A stretch of DNA of 64,000 nt from assembly GCA_030770425.1 (NCBI GenBank), contig JASJFT010000040.1, positions 1 through 64,000 of the forward strand, given 5' to 3'. Below the pieces are notes generated by a model. That model saw nothing but the letters and a program-made list of their open reading frames with translations. It was not told where the DNA came from and made no database searches. Origin of the DNA: Darksidea phi. Lineage: Eukaryota; Ascomycota; Dothideomycetes; Pleosporales; Lentitheciaceae. Of this stretch, positions 14,571-25,860 are shown piece after piece. Within the stretch, counting starts at the first letter, position 1; every line of letters starts with the position of its first letter. Made by a program: the position numbers and the translations under genes.

Positions 14571-14575
14571 ATAAA
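14571..14575. repeat. Target-site duplication, right copy (ATAAA), Gypsy A
   Basis: A perfect match to 7524-7528. It marks the right end of the element and the point where the interrupted older sequence resumes. Confidence 0.9.
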
Positions 14576-15210
14576 TAAGTTTAGTTATAATACTTAGATA
14601 GATCTATATTCTATAGATCTAAGATAAAGATTATATAAAAAGATTATTAATTAGATTAATCTAATCTTTATAATATAGAATATAGATAATAAGAATAATA
14701 TATATAAATAAACGATATATACTAGAGCTATAGTAAATAGACTATAAATAATAGATAAAGGGTAACTATATTTAATCTATAGTATAATTAAACTAATCGA
14801 GAATAATATAATAGTACTAACTTCTAAGATAACTCTAGGGAATAGGTAAGCCTTCTTTATACTAATAATATAAAGAGATATATATATTATACTATTAATC
14901 GAAAGTTTTAAGAAGATATTTATTAATAACTATATTAACTTTAAATTATATAATTAGCTATACTCTTTATTATTCGAATCTAATAGGGATAAGACGATAA
15001 AGACGTTTAAATAGTATTAGAAATAAAAAATAAAGAAGAAAAGTAAGAATAAGAGAATATAGACTAGGACTAAGATTAAAGAGGAGACTAGTAGTAGTTA
15101 TTATAAAGAGCGACGTCGGGGATATAAATATATCGTAGATAGTAAAGATAATATAGTAGATAATATATAATCTTAATATAAATAAGACTATAATAATAAT
15201 TCTTCTATAA

Positions 15211-15600
15211 AATAATATAAGTAAACTCTTTAGGAAAAGTAAACTATAGATAATAGTATAATAATAACCTTTTTATAGAATAATATAAGTAGACTCTCTA
15301 GAAAAAGTAAACTATAGATAATAATATAATAATAATCTTTTTATAGAATAATATAAGTAGACTCTCTAGAAAAAGTAAACTATAAATAATAGTATAATAA
15401 TAGTCTTTTTATAGAATAATATAAGTAGACTCTCTAGAAAAAGTAAACTATAGGTAATAGTATAATAATAACCTTTCTATAGAATAATATAAGTAGACTC
15501 TTTAGGAAAAGTAAACTATAGATAATAGTATAATAATAATCTTTCTATAGAATAATATAAGTAGACTCTTTAGGAAAAGTAAACTATAGATAATAGTATA
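15211..15600. repeat. 68-base minisatellite, about 5.7 units
   Basis: Units start at 15211, 15279, 15347, 15415, 15483 and 15551, each exactly 68 bases apart; the last is partial. The unit opens with 'aataatataagtagactct' and includes 'gtaaactatagataatagta'. Unit differences are almost all G/A or C/T. A period of 68 is not a multiple of three, so the array is unlikely to be a coding repeat. Confidence 0.95.
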
Positions 15601-16608
15601 AAGTAGAAGTTAAAAATAGATCTACTAAGTACTTAGCTAAGGTCTATAGCTATTCTAACTTTATTAGTAAATCTCTATTATATTAATCTTCTCGTATAAT
15701 ACTCTATATCTATTATAGTAGTAATACGAATAATATATATTTTAATAAAGAGCTATTATTTATAATAATAAGTAGTATAGCGTATAAAACCTATATACTA
15801 TAAGATAATAACTTAATAAAAGATTCTATCTATTAATATTATAAAATATAAACTTAAACTTAATAATATATAATATAAATTAATATACGACGATATAAAG
15901 AAATATATAAAGGATTCTAAATTACTAAATATATAATTATATAGTATTAAAGCGAAGATAGAGATAATACGAATAAGATAACTTATTAAAATAAAATACT
16001 TTCGTATATTAAGTCGTATACTAAATAATATCCTAAATTTAAATATAAGATAATTAGTATAATAAGTAAATAGTAATATTTATTAAAGTAAACTCTAGGT
16101 ACGATCGTTAAATAAGGTAGAAGATAAGAATAATTAGAAGATAGATAAAAGTATAACTAGATATATAATAGTCGTATCTATAGAAATCTTTATCCTAACT
16201 AAAAATACGTACGATAAGTATACTAGTTAAACTATACTATTATTACTAATATTATATAGTAGAAGCTAAATAATAGAACTAATAGAAGTAAAATAAGAAG
16301 ATATAATAGAAGATTATAAAAGTAAGATATAAATATATAAATCTATATATAACTTATATTTATAACTACTTCGAGTAGTCTTATATAATATATATATATT
16401 ACGATAACTAGATAGTTATTCTATCTTAGATAATATAGATTTATACTATTAGCTATAATATAAAACTAGGATATTAGATAGAATAAAAATTATTCTACTA
16501 TATATTTATTATCTAAAACGTTTATAACTTTAATACTACTCTAATAAATAAGAAGTAATAAGTAATTATCGTAAAAAAACGTATAAATAAGTTATTCTTA
16601 GGTAAATA

Positions 16609-16660
16609 TTACTTATTTAAAGCTATATACTACTTATCTAAAGCTATATATTACTTATTC
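16609..16660. repeat. 21-base tandem duplication
   Basis: Two full copies (16609-16629 and 16630-16650) of 'ttacttatttaaagctatat' plus one base, with two transitions between them, and the start of a third. The 21-base period keeps reading frame, so it could be an old coding repeat. Confidence 0.7.
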
Positions 16661-17081
16661 TTATTAAGCTAGACTAGTAGTAAAGTAGTACTATATTAAA
16701 GTTTATAAAGTAGCCTTTTAGATAAAATACTATTAATCTATTATAGATATTATTAATACGATTATATTTCTACTAAAGAAATACCTATACCTAATATACG
16801 ATCTAGAAAGTCTAGGAAAGATAAGATAAGATAATTAAGAAGACGCCCTTTAGTATATAATACTAATAGATATAAATATATAGATAATAATATTAGTAAA
16901 ATATAAAGTAACTAATAATATTATTTCTACTATTAAAAAGTATATAAAAATAGTACTACTCGAGTTAAGAAAAAAGAATCCCTTTAATAACTATATACGA
17001 GTAAAGTATATAATTAGATATCTATAATCTCTAGTTTCTAACTTTTATATAGGGTTTAGTAAGATCTAAGCTAACTAAAGT

Positions 17082-17123
17082 ATTAACTAAACTAATTAAG
17101 ATATTAACTAAGCTAATTAAGAT
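17082..17123. repeat. 21-base tandem duplication
   Basis: Two copies of 'attaactaaactaattaaga' plus one base, at 17082-17102 and 17103-17123, differing at one site, followed by a diverged third copy. The period is a multiple of three. Confidence 0.7.
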
Positions 17124-18897
17124 ATTAAATAATATATCTTAATTATTATCTAACCTACTATATAGTAGTTTTAATATCGCTAAACTAAATATCTTATTTA
17201 CTAGTACTTCTTCCTATACTATAACTATATATTAAGGTTTAATTATTAGAATAAGCCTTATAAAAAAGGTAGAATTATAGAAAATTAATACGGATATAAA
17301 TATAAATAATATATTAATTATAGAGAATAATAACTATAAATAACTATATAATAAAATAGATATAAGATTAAAGCTTATAAGCTATATAAGCTATACCTTA
17401 ATTAATTCGATTTATTTATTAATCTATCTATTAAAATACGTATATATATAAGAGAATAACCTATCTCTTTATAAATTAGCTAGAACGATAATACTATCTA
17501 GGATAGTTTATAGTAAGATATATAGTAACTATACTATTTATTTATAGTTTAGCTTAATAGAGGAATCGTTTATATACTTTATAGTAAGAGTTTAATAAAA
17601 GATATAAGATAGTTTAGATATAAAGATTAAAGAATATATCTTTAAATTACCTACCTTATAGATAATAGCTAAAGTAAGTATTATCTATTAAAAGCTACTA
17701 TAGAAGAGAGTATAAAAGATAATATTCTATTAACTAGAACTTTAGATTACTACCTTTTATATATAAACTATATAGAAGATATAATAGATAATAGATAATA
17801 AATATAGTTTTAATATAATAGATAAAGAAAGGACTATAAGAAGAGTAAAGAAGTTATTTAATAGATTTACCTTTATTATAAAAGACTTAGAAAAGATAAG
17901 ATCTAAATATAATAATATATAGTATACGTTAATTAATATAGTCTAACTAAAGATAGTTCTTAAATAAGAATATTTAGTTAATATTAACGTCTATATTATA
18001 GGGAAAGGATTAAGAAGTATTAATAATACTTCTTAGAGGTATATAATATTTTAGGGTACTAAGTAGTATAATAGTATACTTTATTATAGCCCTAATATAG
18101 TAGATAATTAGAAAGTAGAAGTTAGGTAAATACTAAGTAATATCTAAGACTAGGGTATTATTATAAGGTATATACTAATTTTAAATATATATAGAGTCTA
18201 ATATAAGATAAGAATATATATATTACTATTTATATAGTAGAATAATTAATATAAAGAGAGATAAGACCTAGTTATTAAAATAATTAAGGAAGAAATAAGA
18301 AGGTATATAAGTAAAGTAAATCTCGAGCTAGTATATATACTAATTATAGTAAATAACTATATAAATAATATATTAGATTTAGTTAGCCTAAATAGTAATA
18401 GAAGTATTTATTAAATAATAGGTACCGAAGAGATAGATCTAAAGGAGAAGAATATAATATAAAATAATATAGTAAATTTAAAATCCTTTATACGTAAAAG
18501 ACTAGATATAAGATAGAGTACTAACTATTAGAGCTACTTAAGACCTTAATTTAATTAGAAAATATCTATTAAATAATTACTCTATACTACGATAATAATT
18601 CCTAATATCTAAAGTAGATTATAAGGGATATAATACTAAAGGATTTTTTTAATATATATATAGTAGATAGAATAATAGTAGTATTATAAAAGGGTAATTA
18701 TATACTAGCTAATAAGGGTATACTTAGTAATTTAAAGAATAGACTATAGAGTTAATTAAAAAAGAATAAAGGAATAACGAAGGTTAGTCTATTTATATAG
18801 ACTAATTTAAAAGAGAATAATAATATTAAAAGATTCTATAATAAGGAATATAATAGTACTTTAAAAAGAAAGAAAGTCTAAATAAATAAGAACGATA

Positions 18898-19169
18898 TAA
18901 TAGGTTACGATCCTCCTCTAGCTTAAGATACCCTTAACTAGTCTAGACTCTATATTATATTAGGTCCTACTAGATCTTAGCTATATTTCCTAAGAAACTA
19001 TCTCTATTTAAGGCTAGCTAGATACTTATACCCCTACTACTTCTAACTTAGAAGGGTAGAGGTTTACCTTATATAGATAGCTATAATCTAGACTACTTAA
19101 GTCTAATCTATTCTAGATTATATCTCTACTATCTAGGCCGGTACTATAAGTACTAATTCTATTTTTATA
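18898..19169 (+). repeat. 5' LTR of Gypsy C
   Basis: About 272 bases, matching 33537-33808 with mostly C/T and G/A differences; shared words include 'cctcctctag' and 'tttacctta'. The exact left edge is uncertain by about 5 bases, because the flanks share 'tataatag' and the first bases are RIP-altered. Confidence 0.8.
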
Positions 19170-22100
19170 AAATAAACCTTTACTCTTTAGATTAATAGAA
19201 ATAGTTTTTATCTAAGTCTTATTCTTATAAATATCTAATAATAGGCCTAAAGACCTATAGTTAGAAACTTTAGACCTAAGCTAAAACGACGAGGGAAGCT
19301 AATAAGTATAGGCCCCCTAGTCTTCTAAGTATAATACTTTGGCCGAAAAACTCTAAGAATATCTATAGGTTCTTAAAGCTTAGATTTTATAATATAACCT
19401 AAGATATTAGATATAAGAGCTCGAGGAAAGGCTTAAAGAAGGTCTAATAATAATAAATAAAAGTAGATTAGACCTAATAGATCTAAACTTATCTAGAAAC
19501 CTTTAAGATACTTAGATTATCCTTAGATCTATCTTAATAATAATAAATTCTTTAAAACTTAGTAGATAGCTCCCGAAAGTAAACCTATTACCTAAATATA
19601 AGGGTAAAACCTAGAAGAACTATAATAATTAAAGAAGAGATTATAAGAAATATATACTTAACCTATATCTTTTTCTAATAGTAATAGTCTAGACTAAATA
19701 GACTATAAAATATCTAGACTAGACCCCCCTTATATACTAGAAGTAGATTAAGTAGATTAAAGAAAAAGAGAATCTAATCTAGGAGTATATAAAATAGAAG
19801 ATACTAAAGATACTTAATATAAACTAAAAAAGAAAAAGAAAGGTCTAAGAAAAGATCTTTAGGGTAAAGTAGAATATAAAGTCTTTAATAAAGCTACTCT
19901 ACTATTTAATTATATAATAGAAAGAGATAGACCTCTAGTTAATCTTTAATAATAATAATCTAAAGTATATCTAGATATTTTTTAATACTCTAAATCTAAA
20001 AGTATAAGAAAGATTAGACCTAGTCTTATAAATTTAGACTAGTCTAGATAGACTAGAAAGAGATATATACTAATACTAGTAGATTCTTAAAGAATAAGAA
20101 AAGATAAAGATTAAAGGGAAATATCCTAGAATAGAGAAAGAAGAAACCCTACTAGTAAAATAATAGAAGAAAAGCTATAATACTAGTTAGAAGGGGTAGT
20201 CCTACCTTAAGAAGGATTTAGTTAAAGTTACTAAAGATATAAAAGCTAGAATAGATAATCTCTATTATAAATACTACTAAGCTAGTTATATAAAGTAGGA
20301 CTACTCTATATATAAGACTAGACTATTAAAAGAGAGAAAAGACTAGTCCTAGGGAGAACGACTTAGCTTTAGTAGAATAAAATAATATATACCTAGAGCT
20401 AAATTATAAAAACTACTTTAAGAAAGGAATAAATTATCTAGTAAAGTCCTAAAAGTATCTTAATTATTCTAAAAGGACTTATACTAGATATATCTAGTTT
20501 AATTCTATATAAAGTACTTATAAATAGTAGTATTAAAGGAAATTTTATATTAGAATAAATAGCTAGAAGTACTAAATACTAAAGAGAATAGATTAAGCTA
20601 TAATAATTTAAGTTATTAAATAGAGAAGACCTTTATATTATAGATAAAGTATAAATAAGATATTATATATATAATAACTTTAAGAGAAAGTATATAAGAT
20701 AAGATACTTTCTTTCTAAAGAAAATTAATAACTTTAACCTAATTTTAGGAATACTATAGCTAAAAATATAAAATCCTAGACCTAACTTTATCTAATTAAT
20801 CCTAAGCTTTATAAGAAATAAGACTCCCTACTATTTAATAGAATTAAAGAAGGCTAAGTAGTATATAGAAACTATAACTAACTAAAATATAATAGGCTTC
20901 GCCCTCTTTATAAAGATAGCTAGTCTAGATTAAACTAGATTATCTAAAAGATATCTAGAATACTTTCTAAAGTATAAGAATATATTCTTAACTAAGGATT
21001 TAGTACTACTAGTAGACTATAGTCCTTATAAACTAGTAATTAAGATAATTCTAAGAAAATAACTCTTATACGATTTACTTTATAATCTTTTAATAAAGGA
21101 GTCTAAAGTCTTAAAGAAATATATATAAACGAATCTTAAAAGAGAATAAATATACTACTCTATCTTAATAACTAGAGCCTTAATTTTATTTACTAAAAAG
21201 AAGAATAGAATATTATATCTATATATAGATTACTAAAGTCTAAATATAATTATTTAGAAAAATTATTATCTACTTTTTTTAATTTAAAAAAGCCTAGATC
21301 GGCTTAGATAAGTCTAAATTTATACTAAATTAGATATACGGGATATATACTATTATATCTAGATTAAAGAGAAAGATAAATAGAAAATAATATTTAGGAT
21401 CTACTATAAATACTTTAAATATACTATAATACCCTTTAGACTAATAAATATCTCTATAGTCTTCTAAAGTTATATAAACTTAGTTCTATTAAACCTATTA
21501 GATATATACTATATAATCTACCTAAATAATATTCTAATCTACTCTAAATTAGAGAAGGAATATATTTACTATATTAAGCTAGTTCTAAAAAGATTATACT
21601 AGTATAAGTTATACGTAAAAGAATCTAAATATAAGTTCTATATCTAGGAAGTAATCTATTTAGACTTTATAGTAATATCTAAAGACGTTCTAATAAAACT
21701 AAATAGAATTAAGACTATATAAGAATAACTAATTCTAAAATTAATTAAAAAGGTTTATATCTTTATAGACTTTATAAATTACTACTAGTAGTTTATTAAA
21801 AAGTTCTCTTAAATAATAGCTCCTCTTAATAAGATTACTAAGGGCCTAGAGCCTATAAAAGGGGGGGTCTAATAAAGAAAGAAGAAATCTAGATCTATTT
21901 TACTAATAAAGGAAGCTCTATAAGTCTTCTATATATTAAAGAAAAAATTTACTAAAGGGCTTCTACTAGTATATTTCGACCCTAAAGTATACTTATATAT
22001 AAAGACTAATACTTTAGATTTTATAATCTTAGATATTCTAAGCTAGTCTAGGTCGGATTAGGTAGAGTAGAAGGAATAATACCTAATTATCTTCTATTTA

Positions 22101-24228
22101 AGAAAGATAATTATAGTAAAATAGAATTATAATACCTATAATAATAAACTACTTATAATTATAGAAATTTTTAAATACTAAAGGTATTATCTAAAAGGTA
22201 TTAGAAGCTAGATATAGCTTCTTACTAATTATATAAATCTATAAGAATTTATAACTATTAAGACCCTATCTAGAAGATAGATATAATAGACTAAATAACT
22301 TATAATCTTTAACTTTATTATTATATACTAACTAGATAGGTTAAACCTAGCTAATAGACTCTTATAATAACCGAATTATAAGTTTTAAGATAATAAAATA
22401 AGTAATACTCTCTCTAACTAGAGTTATATCTATTAAGAGCTAGTATATAAGCTTAGACTAGTCTAAGGATTAAGAATAGATATAAAAAGCTATAGAGTAT
22501 ACTTACTCTAAAATAGTCTAAACTAGTATAGACTAATAGAAACTATATAAAATATAATACTAGGAAGGTTATTTATAGCTAAACCTATAGGAATCTTCTC
22601 GAACTAACTAAACCCCTTATTAAAAGTAATTAGTAAGAGGATAGTTAAGGATAAGTAGATAAAAAGAGTAAATTTAAAGTAGTTAAGACTAGTCTAGAAA
22701 AGAGTACTTTAAGTAGACCGCTAAGTAATACTATAAGAAGATTATTATACCTATTAAAATAAACTATATATTCTTCTAGAAGTAAGACTTTAGATATTAT
22801 AAAAATATTATAATAACCCTCTAGTAGAATACTTTAGATTTAGTAAAATTATAAAACTTATATAAAGAGAATTCTAATAGTCTAAAATAAGAATCTATAT
22901 AAAGAACTACGTAAATATCTACTAAGTATATAGAAAAGCTAAACTAGCTAGATATATAAAATATAGAATACTCTAACTACTATTAATATTTAAAGAATTT
23001 TAAAAGAATATATTAATAGACCTAGTTACGAAGCTCTCTAAAAGCTTCTACTACGAGTAACTCTATAACTATATTCTAGTAATTATAGACTACTTTTCTA
23101 AAATATATTATTATATACTAGTTAAGATTAATCTAGATATATTAAAACTAGTCGAGGTCTTTATAAAAAAAGTTATTAGACTCTATAAACTATCTATCTT
23201 AATAGTATCTAATAGAAAAACTATATTTATTTTAACCTTTTAGAGTATATTTACCTATATTCTAGATATAAGAAGACTACTCTCTATTATATTCTACCCG
23301 TAGATAAATAGCTAGACTAAATAATAAAACTAAAATCTAGAGTAATACCTCTATACCTTCTATAACTTTAAATAAAATAATTAAATAATCTAGCTACTTA
23401 AAGTAGAGTTTATATATAATAACTTAAAATATAAATCTACTTAAAGGGCCCCGTTTAAGATAGTATATAGAAAGAAGTTACTAGAAATAATCTAAGATAA
23501 TCTAATCCTAATTAAAGAAAGCTTAGTAAAAGTCTTAGAGTACGGGTACTACTAGATAGAAATAGTAAAAGAAGTCTAAGAAAGACTAGTCTAGGTATAG
23601 ACTAGATAAGTCTAATATTATAATACTAAATATAAAATCTATAAATATAAACTAGAAGACTTTATATATCTAGATACTAGAAATATATAAATAAAGAGAC
23701 TTAAGAAGAAACTAGATAATAAATATATTAAACTATATTAAATAACCTACTATTATAAAGAATAAGTATATATATTAGACCTTTTAGATACTTTAAGTAT
23801 ATATCTAGTATTCTATATTAACCTACTAGAACCTACCCTAAAAGATAAAATACTAAAGTAATAACTACTATCTAAGAAGATACTACTATAAAGAAAGAAT
23901 ATTATATACCTAGTAGACTATATCGTAGAAAGAAAATAAATAAATAACTAATAGATATATAGAATAAGATAAAAAGGGTAAAGTAAAGAGATTAATAAGT
24001 AGTACCCTATAACTAATATATCTAAGAGGGTACTTAATAAATTTCTAAAGAACTAAGATATAAGCCCTTAGAATAATAATAAAAAGCTAGAATAGAATAA
24101 ATCTAGATTAGATTAGATAAATCTAGGCCTAACTAGACTTAAAAGAGCCTAGGAAGTCTAGAATAGGAATAAACTACTATAAAAGGGTAAATCTAAGGCG
24201 AACTAGACTAGTCTACGATAATAAAGGT

Positions 24229-24231
24229 ATA

Positions 24232-24277
<46 letters not shown>

Positions 24278-24430
24278 AAAAAAATAAAAAAAATAAAAAA
24301 AAAAAAAAATTAAATAATTTTTTTTTTTAAAAAAAAATTTNNNNNNNNNNCCCACCGCACCCTATAAAACCAAAAAAAAAAAAAAAACCGGCAAAACAAC
24401 CCCCCCCAACCCCAATCCCCCAAAAAAAAA

Positions 24431-24475
<45 letters not shown>

Positions 24476-24480
24476 AGAAG
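24229..24480. other. Assembly gap (24341-24350, N) with poor-quality homopolymer flanks
   Basis: Ten N's are flanked by long poly-A with scattered T (24229-24340). After the gap come a C-rich/A-rich stretch (24351-24430) and a second poly-A run. The C-rich stretch contains several CA dinucleotides, which the surrounding RIP-mutated DNA lacks, so it is not normal local sequence. The most likely cause is sequencing or assembly error at a low-complexity collapse. The true length of element C here is unknown. Confidence 0.9.
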
Positions 24481-24489
24481 TAAAGATAG

Positions 24490-24494
24490 TAAAG
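24490..24494. repeat. Target-site duplication, left copy (TAAAG), Gypsy B
   Basis: 'taaag' directly precedes the left LTR and is repeated exactly at 31936-31940 after the right LTR. Confidence 0.9.
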
Positions 24495-24926
24495 TATTAT
24501 ACGTTATACGTACTTTAATATAGGATTTAGGTTAGAGCCGATAGTACGTTTATTATATTATTAGGTTTTAATAGATTAAAGTTAAGTTAACGAATTCTAT
24601 TACTAGAATAACTACTTAAGAAAAGATCTAATCTTATTTCTAAATATTAAATAAACTAAAGAGAATTAACTATAAGGAATTAAAATAGAAAGTCTAAGAG
24701 ATCCTCTACCCTTTTATACCCGTCCTTATTCCTTAAGGTAGTAGTAGTAGTAGAAGTAGTAACTTTTATAGCTTCTATAACTTCTATAGTAGTTATAAAA
24801 GTTATTATCTTAGTAACTTCTATAACTTCTAAGTTATATAATATTAGATTACTAACTAAGTATAACTTAGCTATTCTAGCTACGTTAGAGCTTACCCTAT
24901 ATTCTTCTAATTCTAGGGTTATAATA
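24495..24926 (-). repeat. LTR of Gypsy B (3' in element orientation)
   Basis: 432 bases. The two LTRs differ by one GTA triplet in a short (GTA)n run (about 24738-24751 here) plus many transitions. It starts on the plus strand with 'tattatacgtta' and ends 'agggttataata'. Confidence 0.9.
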
Positions 24927-25329
24927 TTTACTTTCTTCTTTTAAGCTTTATTCTTAAAGATTTTATTATACCTATTATACCCTAGTTAGTAATACTCTTA
25001 TTTAATAGGTTCTTTTTTCTAAACCGTACTATACCCTACGTATATATACTATATAGCCTATCTAGAGCTATAGTTATTCTATCTTTTTAGTAATATATAA
25101 GAGTAATCGATCTACTATTTATATAGAGTTAACTACCCTCTATTCTTAATTAACTTTCTAGGTCCTAATAATATCTAAGACTCCTACGATAACTCGTTTC
25201 GAATATTATCGTTATCTTATAGATTATCTATTTACTTATTCTTATTCTATACTAATATTCTATTCCTATTATTATATTATACGATCTTCTTAAACTTATT
25301 ATATTAACCTTTAGTCTAGTTTTTATATA

Positions 25330-25860
25330 GAGTATATCCGTTATAGATTAAAGTATAACTTAGTAGTAACTAAAAGAGATTAGACGAAGATAGATAAATA
25401 GAAATTCGATCTTTAGACTAAGCTAGATACTATACGTTCTATCTATAATAAGACTTTTATTTAAATAGCTAAGCTTTATACTTATAAAGTCTATCTCTTA
25501 AAGTAGCTTTAGAACCTAAAGTATTATAATACTAAAATATACTATTATAAGCTTACGTCCCTTAAAGAGCTAGATTAGTTAAAATAAGAGGAAGCTAAAT
25601 ATTTTACTTCTTCTAACTTACTTAAGTTACTATAGTAATCCTTACTATATAAGTTCGTTAACTTCTTCTTCCTAGATAGTTAGAAGCCTCTACCTTTAGG
25701 TACCTCTAGTAATACTACTTAACTAGTCTCTAGTAGTCCTATAGGTTCTTAATTAGTTCCTATATATTCTAACTAGTAGGCTATTTTACCTATTTAACTA
25801 AATATTTCTACTAATATCCGAGCTTCTATAGTCCTTAAATTTCCTTAATCTTATATTCCT
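25330..25860 (+). pseudogene. Antisense coiled-coil ORF remnant within Gypsy B
   Basis: As in Gypsy A, the segment between the end of pol and the 3' LTR carries a frame on the strand opposite pol. It begins near 25327 with Tyr codons spaced like a decayed C-x2-C...C cluster. It runs through a Lys/Arg/Leu-rich region with few Pro or Gly residues, reading like a coiled coil (words such as 'KKELDQLKQEE'-type at about 25560-25600). It then becomes Ser/Pro-rich to about 25850. Stops sit mainly where CAG, CAA, CGA or TGG would have been mutated. No function can be assigned, and the boundaries are approximate. Confidence 0.35.

Larger units (their letters stand above)
14576..18897. other. AT-rich RIP-mutated remnant, unassigned
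   Basis: This probably begins with the continuation of the DNA-transposon-like remnant split by Gypsy A. Long plus-strand frames with many stops can be followed, but none contains motifs I can name with confidence. Near 16190-16280 a 'TILLLLILYSRS'-like stretch faintly recalls the start of fungal DUF3435 (tyrosine-recombinase-like) proteins. That is not enough for a call. It contains a 68-base minisatellite (15211-15600) and two 21-base duplications (16609-16650 and 17082-17123). Confidence 0.6.

Noticed and set aside
16190..16280. Possible DUF3435/tyrosine-recombinase fragment
   Set aside because: Only one short hydrophobic stretch resembles the family; the catalytic Arg-His-Tyr context could not be located in this mutated DNA.
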